Positions 16,302 through 24,852 of a stretch of 64,000 bases of DNA are shown one piece after another. The number at the start of each line of letters is the position of its first letter. The stretch's first letter is position 1. The stretch is from Marinitoga sp. 1197 (GTDB lineage: Bacteria; Thermotogota; Thermotogae; Petrotogales; Petrotogaceae), in NCBI RefSeq assembly GCF_001021165.1, contig NZ_AZAY01000011.1, forward strand, positions 36,505 to 100,504. The letters run 5' to 3'. The translations under genes were made by a program, and so were the position numbers. The notes beneath the pieces were generated by a model. The model did no database searches and was not told the DNA's origin. It was given only the letters and a program-made list of their open reading frames with translations.

Positions 16302-16553
16302 ATGCCTTGTTGGGGTTGGAGTGGCTTTTATGGATATGGTGGCATTATAGGATCATTAATAGGTTTTGGTTTTATGATTCTATTGATAATAATAGTGTAT
16401 TTTTTATTTAAAAATTTAGTTAAGCCTAACAATTCGAAAAAATCAAATGTAAAAACAAACAATGAAGATTTATTGAGAATTTTGAATGAAAAATTTGTAA
16501 ATGGAGAAATAACAGAAGAAGAGTATATGAGAAAAAAGAAACTTATCGAATAG
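16302..16553 (+). CDS. Small membrane protein with C-terminal SHOCT domain (copy 4)
   Basis: The 83-residue protein repeats the plan of copy 1: MPCWGWSGFYGYGG, one membrane helix (about 14-38), a Lys/Asn loop and a SHOCT motif with NEKFVNGEITEEEYMRKK. Start at ATG 16302 is set by AGGAGGTGAAAATT directly upstream; a GTG three codons earlier falls inside the SD. The N-terminal Cys in PCWGWSG has no counterpart in copy 1. Confidence 0.83.
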   Translation: MPCWGWSGFYGYGGIIGSLIGFGFMILLIIIVYFLFKNLVKPNNSKKSNVKTNNEDLLRILNEKFVNGEITEEEYMRKKKLIE

Positions 16554-16565
16554 GGAGGTGAAACA

Positions 16566-17201
16566 ATGAAAAATAAATTTTTAATGGGAATTGTTTTAAT
16601 TTTGAGCTTATCATTAATGTTTGCTCATGGTGAAAATTTAGGAACAGTAAATGAAAATAATGAATCAATAATTTCAGTAAATTTGGATTTGAAAGTTGTT
16701 GAATTAAACGAACAAATGCCGGTGGCATTAGCTGAAGATAATAAAGGAACCTATTACGTATTAAGATTAGACAATATGTATATGTTTTATAATGATTTGC
16801 CAATAGTTGAAGGAAAAGAAATTAAAGTTAAAGCAGTAGTTTTATACAGTTTTTCAAAAATTGAAGAATTAATTGTAACATCAGTAGAAATTGACAATAA
16901 AATATATATAATACCGGAGAATTTTGCTTATGGAATGATGGGTGGATATGGTTATCCGGGTATGATGAATATGATGATGAGTGGATATGGACAAATTCCT
17001 AATGGATATAATATGATGGGTGGATATGGTTATCCAGGTATGATGAATATGATGATGGGCGAATATGGATATTCAGATATGATGAATGAAAATGAATATG
17101 AAAATATGATGAATTACCCAAATAATTATTATCAATATAACGAACAATCAAAAGATGAAGATAATAATAATGATAAAAAAATGGATATGGAAAATAAATA
17201 A
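16566..17201 (+). CDS. Exported Met-rich protein with internal repeat, possible copper binder
   Basis: The 211-residue protein has a signal peptide (residues 1-20, ending LMFAHG), a small beta domain of about 90 residues, and then a Met/Tyr/Gly-rich region in which GYGYPGMMNMMM occurs twice, followed by more MM pairs. The tail is acidic and Asn-rich. Methionine clusters (MMxMMM) are a known Cu(I)-binding feature of secreted copper-handling proteins such as CopC, PcoE and Ctr1; this assignment is inference. It is the last gene before a strong terminator, so it closes the cluster that begins at 14079. Confidence 0.75.
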   Translation: MKNKFLMGIVLILSLSLMFAHGENLGTVNENNESIISVNLDLKVVELNEQMPVALAEDNKGTYYVLRLDNMYMFYNDLPIVEGKEIKVKAVVLYSFSKIEELIVTSVEIDNKIYIIPENFAYGMMGGYGYPGMMNMMMSGYGQIPNGYNMMGGYGYPGMMNMMMGEYGYSDMMNENEYENMMNYPNNYYQYNEQSKDEDNNNDKKMDMENK

Positions 17202-17207
17202 AATTTT

Positions 17208-17249
17208 AAAGCACATCCCTTAACGGTTCTGTTAAGGGTGTGCTTTTTT
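17208..17249 (+). terminator. Strong terminator closing the SHOCT/copper cluster
   Basis: AAAGCACA and TCCCTTAAC pair with GTTAAGGG and TGTGCTTT across a short loop, followed by T residues (to 17249). It separates the cluster from the exporter at 17398. Confidence 0.93.
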
Positions 17250-17331
17250 AGCATTATGACGTGGTGTCAAAAAATCAACCTCGTTCAGACAATTCATGCT
17301 AAAAATGAAAATTTAAGAGAACCTTGCGATT

Positions 17332-17352
17332 TTTCATATTATTAATATGAAA
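17332..17352. promoter_or_regulatory. Perfect palindrome upstream of the HAE3 exporter gene
   Basis: TTTCATATTA (17332-17341) and TAATATGAAA (17343-17352) form a 10-bp inverted repeat around a single T, 46 bp before the exporter start. Its core resembles the TATGAA/TTCATA half-sites of the ArsR operators at 24258 and 24673, but with a 1-base instead of 6-base centre. It could be an operator; no promoter hexamers are convincing here. Confidence 0.4.
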
Positions 17353-17397
17353 TTATTTTTTGTATGATGTGTGAAAAACTTAAAAGGAGAGTCAAAT

Positions 17398-19902
17398 ATG
17401 ATAAATAAAAAAATATTTAGATTTATTATAAAATACAGAGTCTGGATAATATTAATATCTATTTTTATAACGATTTTTTTCACATTTTTTGCATCAAAAA
17501 CAATTATAGATATGGGAACATATACATTATTACCTAAAGATGATCCGGAAATTGTTAAATTTAATAATACCTCAAAAAATTTTGGTGGATTTGATAATAT
17601 GATTATTTTCATAAAAGGTAATAATAATACATTAATGGAAAATGCAGCAGAAGAAATTGCAAAAACACTGAAAAAATTAAATAAATATGTAAAATACATT
17701 GATTATAAGTATCCAGTAGATTTTATAGAAGAGAATATTTTATTATATTTAAATGATGATATGTTTGAAAAAGCAGTTTATTTAATAGAAAATAATATAG
17801 ATTTATTAAAATTATCTCAAGAAGAAAATAATATTTCTAAAATGTTATTATATTTGAGTACAAAAAAAAATATAACAGAAAAAGAAATAACTATTATAAA
17901 TGAATTAATAGAAAAAATTAAAGATCCATCTTTTAAAATGTTTAATATGAAATATTATTATAATAGTTCAAAAACAACATTACTTATATTTTTAAGACCA
18001 ACAAATGCTAATCATGATATGTTGTTTTTTGAAAAAATGGTATCTGAGGTAAGAAAAAATATAGATCCAGTTTTAAAAAAATATTCTGATTTAAATATTG
18101 GAATTACAGGTATGCCTGTAATTATGGCAGAACAACAAAAAAATTTAAACGAGAAAATTACGATAATATCAATTTTTGTATTGTTATTTTTGATAATTTT
18201 ATTTATATTCTCTTTTAAACGTATTTCATCTGCTGTTTATATTGTAGTTCCTATTATAGTTGCTATTATATGGACATTAGGTATAAATTATTTAGTAATA
18301 GGGAGATTAAATATTGTTACAAGTATTTTTGCCATATTATTATTAGGACTTGGTGTGGATTTTTCATTACATTTTTTGACAAAATTTTATTATGAAATAA
18401 ATTTAGGAAAAAATGTAATTGATAGTTTAGAAGAAGTATTTAAACACACATTATCAGGTATTTTTGCTGGAGCAATTACAACGGCAGCTTCATTTTATAT
18501 TTTGATGTTTTCAAAGTTTAAAGGATTATATGAATTAGGTTTTATAGCAGGAACTGGTATTTTAATGTCTCTTTTATCGATTACATTTCTTTTGCCTTCA
18601 ATTATCTCTTATTCAAATCCTAAACAATCAATTATATTAAAAGAAGAAATTTTAAGTAAACATTTTGAAAAAATCCTTTTAAAGAACAAATATATTATTA
18701 TAGTAATAATTTTTTCAATAATATTTATTCCTTTTTTATTTAAAAGTAATATTGAATTTAATTATAACGCTTTTGATTTGCTTCCTGACTTGCCTTCTGT
18801 AAGATTAGAAAATTTATTAAAAAAAGATTTTAATACATCTTTTGAATATAATATTTTAATAGCAAAAAATATAAAAGAAAGTAGAGAACAATATAATAAA
18901 TTGAAAAAAACTAATATATATTCTGAAATTGATTCTTTGACATTATTAATACCAGAAAATCAATCTAAAAAGATTTTAATATTAAAAGAGTTAAATAAAA
19001 AGTATTTATCTGAAAAAAAACCAAAAATAGCAAATGTTTCACTTAAATTAATAACAATGTTAGCTTTAAATCAAATAAAAAATGATAAAATTTTTGGAAA
19101 AATAAAATCTTTAGAATTTAAAACAATTTTGGAAGATTTAAATAAATTAAACAAAAAAGAGCAACAAGAAATTCAATTAAAAATAAAAAAATACTTTTCT
19201 TTTATAATAAAAAGCATAGAAAATGCATCAAAATATGGAGAGATTTCAATAGAAAGACTTCCGAACTATATAAAAGATAAATATCTTGATAAAAATAATA
19301 ATATTGCAACCTTTGTATTTATAAAAGAAGGTTTTTGGGATGAACAAAATATGAAAAAAGTAGCAAATGTACTTAGAAAAATTAATGAAAATTCTACTGG
19401 TACTACATTTGTATGGATAAAATTAATTGATTACATTAGAGATGATTTATATAGAAGTTCTTTTCTTGTTTTTATTTTAATATTTTTTATTGTTTTATTC
19501 TATTTTAGAAAATTAAAAATAACGTTATTAACTTTGACTCCAGTAGTACTTGGAACATTATGGCTTATAAATTTTATGTTGTTATTTAATATAAAATTTA
19601 ATATTGCAAATATAGTTGTAATTCCATTAATATTAGGAATAGGAATAGATGATGGTATACATATGATTCATAGTTATATTGCAAATAGAAGTATAAATAA
19701 AATGCTAAAACAATCTGGTAAGGCTGTTATAATTACATCAATAACAAGTATGGTAGGTTTTGGTTCATTATATTTTGTTAAAGATCCTTTAGTATCTCAA
19801 ATGGGATTTTTATTATTTTTTGGTATATTATTTTGCCTAATTATTTCTTTGACTGTTTTACCGATTTTTATTCAATTATTTAAAAAATCTATTTTTAAAT
19901 AA
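17398..19902 (+). CDS. RND-superfamily exporter, HAE3/MMPL type
   Basis: The 834-residue protein has the two-fold RND plan with two sets of about six membrane helices. The paired helix motifs LGLGVDFSLHFLTKFYYE in the first half and LGIGIDDGIHMIHSY in the second carry the acidic residues of the proton relay. Large extracytoplasmic loops lie at about 40-225 and 445-690. Such proteins move lipids, hopanoids or hydrophobic compounds. ATG 17398 with AAAGGAGAG is the start; a GTG at 17371 has no SD. It lies inside the metal island, but metal transport is not indicated (no CusA-type Met residues recognised). Confidence 0.88.
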   Translation: MINKKIFRFIIKYRVWIILISIFITIFFTFFASKTIIDMGTYTLLPKDDPEIVKFNNTSKNFGGFDNMIIFIKGNNNTLMENAAEEIAKTLKKLNKYVKYIDYKYPVDFIEENILLYLNDDMFEKAVYLIENNIDLLKLSQEENNISKMLLYLSTKKNITEKEITIINELIEKIKDPSFKMFNMKYYYNSSKTTLLIFLRPTNANHDMLFFEKMVSEVRKNIDPVLKKYSDLNIGITGMPVIMAEQQKNLNEKITIISIFVLLFLIILFIFSFKRISSAVYIVVPIIVAIIWTLGINYLVIGRLNIVTSIFAILLLGLGVDFSLHFLTKFYYEINLGKNVIDSLEEVFKHTLSGIFAGAITTAASFYILMFSKFKGLYELGFIAGTGILMSLLSITFLLPSIISYSNPKQSIILKEEILSKHFEKILLKNKYIIIVIIFSIIFIPFLFKSNIEFNYNAFDLLPDLPSVRLENLLKKDFNTSFEYNILIAKNIKESREQYNKLKKTNIYSEIDSLTLLIPENQSKKILILKELNKKYLSEKKPKIANVSLKLITMLALNQIKNDKIFGKIKSLEFKTILEDLNKLNKKEQQEIQLKIKKYFSFIIKSIENASKYGEISIERLPNYIKDKYLDKNNNIATFVFIKEGFWDEQNMKKVANVLRKINENSTGTTFVWIKLIDYIRDDLYRSSFLVFILIFFIVLFYFRKLKITLLTLTPVVLGTLWLINFMLLFNIKFNIANIVVIPLILGIGIDDGIHMIHSYIANRSINKMLKQSGKAVIITSITSMVGFGSLYFVKDPLVSQMGFLLFFGILFCLIISLTVLPIFIQLFKKSIFK

Positions 19903-19912
19903 CTAAATTTAT

Positions 19913-19941
19913 TTGAAAAAATTGGATAAAAATAGTATAAT
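19913..19941 (+). promoter_or_regulatory. Promoter of copB
   Basis: TTGAAA (19913-19918) and TATAAT (19936-19941) with a 17-base spacer lie 65 bp before the copB start. No GC-rich CsoR-type repeat follows it, unlike at copA. Confidence 0.75.
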
Positions 19942-20006
19942 TAAAATAGTGGAAAATATAACTTTTTCTTTCGAAAAAACATCTATTACTAAAGGAGGGG
20001 ATGGAA

Positions 20007-22046
20007 ATGGATGAAAGAAAACACGAACATCATGAACACTCCGGTCATGACACTATGAAACATGAACATCATGAGCACTCCGGTCATGATCATCACAGTC
20101 ATCATGAACATATGGTTGCTGATTTTAGAAAACGTTTTTGGATTTCTTTGATTCTAACAATACCAGTTTTAGCATTATCACCATTAGTTCAAAAACTATT
20201 TGGACTTTCTGATACTTTGCGTTTTTCAGGGGATTTATATGTTCTTTTTGGAATATCAACAATAATATATTTTTATGGTGGCTATCCATTTTTAAAAGGT
20301 TTTTTTGAAGAATTAAAAGCAAAAAGGCCAGGAATGATGACTTTAATAGCTGTAGCTATAAGTACTGCATATATTTATAGTAGTACAGTTGTATTTGGAC
20401 TAGAAGGAGAAATATTTTTTTGGGAACTTGCAACATTAATAGATATTATGTTACTTGGACATTGGATTGAAATGAAATCGGTAATGGGTGCATCAAGAGC
20501 GCTAGAGGAACTTGCAAAATTGATGCCTTCCGATGCTCATAAACTTATGCCAGATGGTTCTTTAATAGATATACCACTTGAAGAATTAAAAACCGGAGAT
20601 ATTGTTGTTGTAAAACCAGGAGAAAAAGTGCCAGCAGATGGTATTATAATTGAAGGAGAAAGTTCTTTAAATGAATCTATGCTTACAGGTGAAAGTAAAC
20701 CTGTAACTAAAAAGAAAAATGATCTTGTTATTGGTGGTTCTATTAATGGAGAAGGTTCTTTAAAAGTTAAGGTTAAGAATACAGGGAAAGACTCATATCT
20801 TTCTCAAGTTATAGAACTGGTAAAAGAAGCTCAAGAAAGTAAGTCGAAAACACAGGATTTAGCTAATCGTGCAGCTGTATGGCTAACAGGTATAGCATTA
20901 TCTGGAGGAGCTTTAACTTTCTTTATATGGACATGGGTAGTTGGAAAGAGTTTTGTTTTTGCTCTTGAAAGAACAGTTACAGTTATGGTTATTACATGTC
21001 CTCATGCACTTGGTCTTGCTGTTCCGCTTGTTGTTGCAGTATCAACAGCAATTTCTGCGAAAAACGGATTACTTATTAGAGATCGTGTAGCCTTTGAAAG
21101 AGCACGAAATATTCAAGCAATTGTTTTTGATAAAACAGGAACACTAACAATGGGGAAATTTGGTGTAACTGATATTATTAAACTTTCAAATGATATGACA
21201 GAAGAAGATATTTTAAATTATGCAGCTTCGATCGAATTACATTCTGAACATCCAATTGCTAAAGCTATAGCTAATGCAGCGAAAAATCGTATGAAAGTAG
21301 ATAATTTTAAAGCAATACCTGGAAAAGGTGCTGAAGGAAAGGTTGAAGGAAAACATGTTATGGTTGTTAGTCCAGGGTATTTAAGAGAAAATAATATAAA
21401 AGTTGAAAATAAGAAAATTGATGAATTACATTCAGCTGGAAAAACAGTTGTATATGTATTAATCAATTCAGAATTAAAAGGAGCAATTGCACTTGCTGAT
21501 ATAATAAGACCAGAATCCAAAGAAGCGATTGCAAAATTAAAAGAAATGGGAATAAAATGTATGATGCTTACAGGAGATAACAAACAAGTTGCAAAATGGG
21601 TTGCTGATGAGTTAGGACTTGATGAATATTTTGCCGAAGTTTTACCTCATGAGAAATCTCAAAAGATAAAGGAAATTCAAGCAAGAAATTTAGTTGTAGC
21701 AATGACGGGAGATGGTGTAAATGATGCACCAGCTTTAGTACAAGCTGATGTTGGAATTGCTATAGGAGCTGGAACAGATGTAGCTGTAGAATCAGCTGAT
21801 ATTGTTCTTGTTAGAAGTGATCCTAGAGATGTTGTTGCAATTATTGGCTTAGCAAAAAATACTTACAAAAAGATGATCGAAAATTTATTATGGGCAACAG
21901 GATATAATGCCGTTGCTATTCCATTAGCTGCAGGAGTTTTATATAATTGGGGTATTCTTTTAAGTCCAGCACTTGGAGCAGTATTTATGTCATTAAGTAC
22001 AGTTATTGTTGCAATAAACGCAAAACTTTTAAAATTAGAAAAATAA
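20007..22046 (+). CDS. copB: CopB-type P1B-3 copper ATPase
   Basis: The 679-residue pump has a His-rich N-terminus of about 30 residues with repeated HEHHEHSGH instead of HMA domains. It has the intramembrane CPH motif (331-333), TGES, phosphorylated Asp375 in DKTGT, SEHPIA and GDGVNDAP. CPH with a His-rich tail marks the P1B-3 (CopB) group, associated with Cu(II)/Cu(I)/Ag(I) export. The start at 20007 is preferred since AAAGGAGGGG ends at 20000, immediately next to an in-frame ATG at 20001. Its C-terminal GYNAVAIPLAAGVL is typical. It converges on the ZntA/CadA gene across a shared terminator. Confidence 0.95.
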   Translation: MDERKHEHHEHSGHDTMKHEHHEHSGHDHHSHHEHMVADFRKRFWISLILTIPVLALSPLVQKLFGLSDTLRFSGDLYVLFGISTIIYFYGGYPFLKGFFEELKAKRPGMMTLIAVAISTAYIYSSTVVFGLEGEIFFWELATLIDIMLLGHWIEMKSVMGASRALEELAKLMPSDAHKLMPDGSLIDIPLEELKTGDIVVVKPGEKVPADGIIIEGESSLNESMLTGESKPVTKKKNDLVIGGSINGEGSLKVKVKNTGKDSYLSQVIELVKEAQESKSKTQDLANRAAVWLTGIALSGGALTFFIWTWVVGKSFVFALERTVTVMVITCPHALGLAVPLVVAVSTAISAKNGLLIRDRVAFERARNIQAIVFDKTGTLTMGKFGVTDIIKLSNDMTEEDILNYAASIELHSEHPIAKAIANAAKNRMKVDNFKAIPGKGAEGKVEGKHVMVVSPGYLRENNIKVENKKIDELHSAGKTVVYVLINSELKGAIALADIIRPESKEAIAKLKEMGIKCMMLTGDNKQVAKWVADELGLDEYFAEVLPHEKSQKIKEIQARNLVVAMTGDGVNDAPALVQADVGIAIGAGTDVAVESADIVLVRSDPRDVVAIIGLAKNTYKKMIENLLWATGYNAVAIPLAAGVLYNWGILLSPALGAVFMSLSTVIVAINAKLLKLEK

Positions 22047-22101
22047 ATTTAAAAATATTTATTATAATTATTTTGAAAACATACAGTCAAAGAATTAATA
22101 A

Positions 22102-22136
22102 AAAAAATATAGCTGGACACTCCAGCTATATTTTTT
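22102..22136. terminator. Bidirectional terminator between copB and the Zn/Cd ATPase gene
   Basis: TATAGCTGGA (22108-22117) and TCCAGCTATA (22121-22130) form a perfect 10-bp stem with loop CAC, flanked by A and T runs on both sides so that it can work for both converging genes. Confidence 0.93.
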
Positions 22137-24225
22137 ATCTTTTTTTTAATATTCTCAATGAGTTAAATATGGCAATTAATGTAACCCCAACATCAGCGAA
22201 TACTGCACCCCACATGTCTGTTAATCCCAATGCTCCAAGAATTAAAAAGAATACCTTTACACCCAATACTATTATTATGTTTTCCCATGTTATTCTTAAA
22301 GTTTTTCTTGAAATTTCTATTGAATCTATGAGCTTTGATATATCATCATCCATGATTACAACATCTGCTGCTTCAATTGCTGCATCAGATCCAAGACCAC
22401 CCATTGCAATTCCAACATCTGCTCTCGTTAAAACAGGTGCATCATTAATTCCGTCGCCAACAAATGCGGTTGAAATACCCTTTTTATATTTTTCAAAGAA
22501 TTTGACTTTGTCTCCTGGCAATAGTTCAGCATAATATTCATCAATTCCAGTTTCTTTTGCAACTTCTTTTGCAACCCTTTCACTATCCCCAGTAAGCATT
22601 ACAGTTTTCTTAACGCCTAATTTTTTCAGTTTTTTAATTGTTTCAGGAACTCCTTGTTTTATCCTATCAGAAATGCCAATATATCCAGCAAATACATCAT
22701 CAACAGCAACAAATACTATAGTTCCATTAAAATTAATATCAGGGACTTTTATGTTAAATTTATCCATTAATTTTTTATTACCAACAAGAACTCTTTTTCC
22801 TTTAATTTTTGCATTAATACCATAACCAGAAATTTCCTCATAATTTTCGATTAAATCTTTATTAAAATCTTTTCCATATTTTTTCTTTATTGATTCGGCA
22901 ATTGGATGATTTGAATGTTCTTCTGCATAAGCAGCAATTTCAAGCATTTCATCTTCGTTTATACCGTTAAATGTTTTTATTTCAACTACTTCAAAAACAC
23001 CTTCAGTGAGTGTGCCGGTTTTATCGAAAATAATAGTATTTAAATTTTTCAATACCTCAAGATAATTACCGCCCTTAACTAAAACACCATGTTTTGATAA
23101 GCCTCCGACACCAGCAAAGTATCCAAGAGGTATTGAAACAACAAGTCCACAAGGGCATGAAATTACGAGAAATATTAGAGCTCTATAAATCCATTCATTA
23201 AATGGTGCTCCTGTTAACAGTGGAGGTAATGTTGCTAAAGCAATGGCTAAAAATACAACTACTGGTGTATAATATTTTGCAAATTTGGTAATAAGTTTTT
23301 CAGTTTTCGCCTTTTTTGCAGCAGCATTTTCAACCATATCCAATATTTTCGATATAGTAGATTCATCATATTCTTTTTCAACTTTTATTGTAATTAATCC
23401 ATTAAGATTAATAAATCCACTCATAACTTCATCATTTTCTTTAATGCTTCTTGGAACGGATTCTCCTGTTAATGCAGAAGTATCTGCCATGGAATTTCCT
23501 TTAACTATGACGCCATCTAAAGGAATTCTTTCACCAGGTTTTACTATAATTAAATCGCCTTTTTTTACATCTTGAGGAGAAACACGAACCTCTTGACCAT
23601 TTTTTAACAAGTTCGCATAATCTGGTCGTATGTCAAGAAGGGCTTTAATAGATCTTTTTGAATTATCAACAGCTAAATCTTGTAATAACTCACCAATTTC
23701 AAAAAATACCATTACACCAACTGCTTCAGGATATTCACCAATTGCAATTGCTCCGAGAGTTGCAACACTCATTAAAAAATTTTCATCAAAAACATTACCT
23801 CTCATTATATTTTTAAAAGAACGAATTAAAACTTTTCCACCTGAAATCAAATAAGCGGCAATATACAGAGCAACTTTTAAATAAAATGGTTCTTTTATTA
23901 TTAGTGCAGTTATAAAAATTCCAAGAGCAGAAAATAATCTTATAGTTTCTAATTTTCTATTAAATTCTCCATTATGACTGTGGTTATGACTATGATCATG
24001 TTGATTGTTTTCTTTTTTGATAACTTCAACTTCTGGTTCGATTTTTTTTACTAATTTTTTTATTTCTTCAATCTTATTTTCATCTTTAACTTCTACAGTT
24101 AAAGTTTTGGTAATAAAATTTACAGTAACGCCGTCAACATCTTTTATTTTTTTTACATTTTCCTCAATTTTTGCTGCACAACTGGCGCAATCCAACCCTT
24201 CTAAAATAAGTTCTTTTTTTTCCAT
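22135..24225 (-). CDS. Zn/Cd/Pb-exporting P1B-2 ATPase (ZntA/CadA type)
   Basis: The 696-residue pump has one HMA domain with GLDCASCA, a His-rich linker (HDHSHNHSHNG), eight membrane segments, the SCPCGLV motif (CPC at 357-359), TGES, DKTGTLTEG, SNHPIA and [14 protein letters not shown] rather than CPCALG and a C-terminal helix with an Asp (LTDMWGAVFADVGVT) are signatures of the Zn/Cd/Pb group. Its own ArsR/CadC-type repressor gene lies 71 bp upstream and an ArsR-type palindrome sits in that gap, so metal-induced expression is likely. Confidence 0.95.
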   Translation of the reverse strand: MEKKELILEGLDCASCAAKIEENVKKIKDVDGVTVNFITKTLTVEVKDENKIEEIKKLVKKIEPEVEVIKKENNQHDHSHNHSHNGEFNRKLETIRLFSALGIFITALIIKEPFYLKVALYIAAYLISGGKVLIRSFKNIMRGNVFDENFLMSVATLGAIAIGEYPEAVGVMVFFEIGELLQDLAVDNSKRSIKALLDIRPDYANLLKNGQEVRVSPQDVKKGDLIIVKPGERIPLDGVIVKGNSMADTSALTGESVPRSIKENDEVMSGFINLNGLITIKVEKEYDESTISKILDMVENAAAKKAKTEKLITKFAKYYTPVVVFLAIALATLPPLLTGAPFNEWIYRALIFLVISCPCGLVVSIPLGYFAGVGGLSKHGVLVKGGNYLEVLKNLNTIIFDKTGTLTEGVFEVVEIKTFNGINEDEMLEIAAYAEEHSNHPIAESIKKKYGKDFNKDLIENYEEISGYGINAKIKGKRVLVGNKKLMDKFNIKVPDINFNGTIVFVAVDDVFAGYIGISDRIKQGVPETIKKLKKLGVKKTVMLTGDSERVAKEVAKETGIDEYYAELLPGDKVKFFEKYKKGISTAFVGDGINDAPVLTRADVGIAMGGLGSDAAIEAADVVIMDDDISKLIDSIEISRKTLRITWENIIIVLGVKVFFLILGALGLTDMWGAVFADVGVTLIAIFNSLRILKKR

Positions 24226-24257
24226 AAAAACGCTCCTCTCTTTTATCTTTTATGAAT

Positions 24258-24277
24258 ATATGAATAAATATTCATAT
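24258..24277 (-). promoter_or_regulatory. ArsR-type operator before the Zn/Cd ATPase gene
   Basis: ATATGAATA-AA-TATTCATAT is a perfect palindrome at 24258-24277, equivalent to TATATGAA-N6-TTCATAT. It matches the site before the repressor gene (24673-24696) and the general ArsR/SmtB/CadC operator form with a 6-base centre. Confidence 0.7.
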
Positions 24278-24296
24278 TTTAAAAACAAAGAAAAAA

Positions 24297-24659
24297 TTAT
24301 TCTTCATTAACATGCGAATAACCAACATCGAGAATTAATTTCACATGTTCATCATTTAAAGAATAATATACAACTTTGCCTTCTTTTCTATATTTTACAA
24401 GATTTGCTTGTCGCAAAACACGAAGTTGATGTGAAATAGCAGATTGAGATTTTTCAAGCACTGTAGATAAATCGCATACACACATTTCACCAGCTTGAAG
24501 TAATGCATATAAAATTTTAATCCTTGTTCTATCGCCAACTATTTTGAAAAAATCTGCTAATTTGTTTAAATTATCATCATCTGGAGTATTTTTTCTAACC
24601 TTTTTTATAATATCGTTATGAATTTCAATAGTTTGACAGATCTCTATTTTGTCTTTCAT
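24297..24659 (-). CDS. CadC/SmtB-type ArsR metal repressor
   Basis: The 120-residue protein has the ArsR fold LADFFKIVGDRTRIKILYALLQAGEMCVCDLSTVLEKSQSAISHQLRVLRQANLVKYRKEGKVVYYSL. The CVCD sequence in the recognition-helix approach is the alpha3N/alpha3 metal site of CadC/ArsR sensors, and His residues near the C-terminus (DEHVKLILDVGYSHVNE) match the alpha5 zinc site of SmtB/CzrA. It probably represses itself and the ATPase behind it. The start ATG 24659 follows AAGGGTGAT; more upstream starts would lie in the operator. Confidence 0.93.
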   Translation of the reverse strand: MKDKIEICQTIEIHNDIIKKVRKNTPDDDNLNKLADFFKIVGDRTRIKILYALLQAGEMCVCDLSTVLEKSQSAISHQLRVLRQANLVKYRKEGKVVYYSLNDEHVKLILDVGYSHVNEE

Positions 24660-24672
24660 ATTATCACCCTTT

Positions 24673-24725
24673 ATATATGAATATATGTTCATATATAGTA
24701 TAACATTTTTTATATTCAAAGTCAA
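24673..24725 (-). promoter_or_regulatory. Promoter and operator of the CadC-type repressor gene
   Basis: On the minus strand TTGACT (24725-24720) and TATACT (24702-24697) are 17 bases apart. Directly after the -10 box lies the perfect repeat ATATATGAA-N6-TTCATATAT (24673-24696), covering the start of transcription, as expected of an autoregulated ArsR gene. Confidence 0.82.
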
Positions 24726-24852
24726 CTCTAATCATAATATTCACAAAAAATTAATATATTATGATATAATATTATTTGTAAGGTATATTTTAAGCAAATT
24801 TTAAGTGTAATTAAGTATAATAATTTTATCATGAATTAGAAAGGGTGATAGA

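Noticed and set aside
22135..24225. Long open frames on the plus strand opposite the Zn/Cd ATPase gene
   Set aside because: They are Ser/Thr/Phe-rich shadows of a well-conserved gene, without SD sites.
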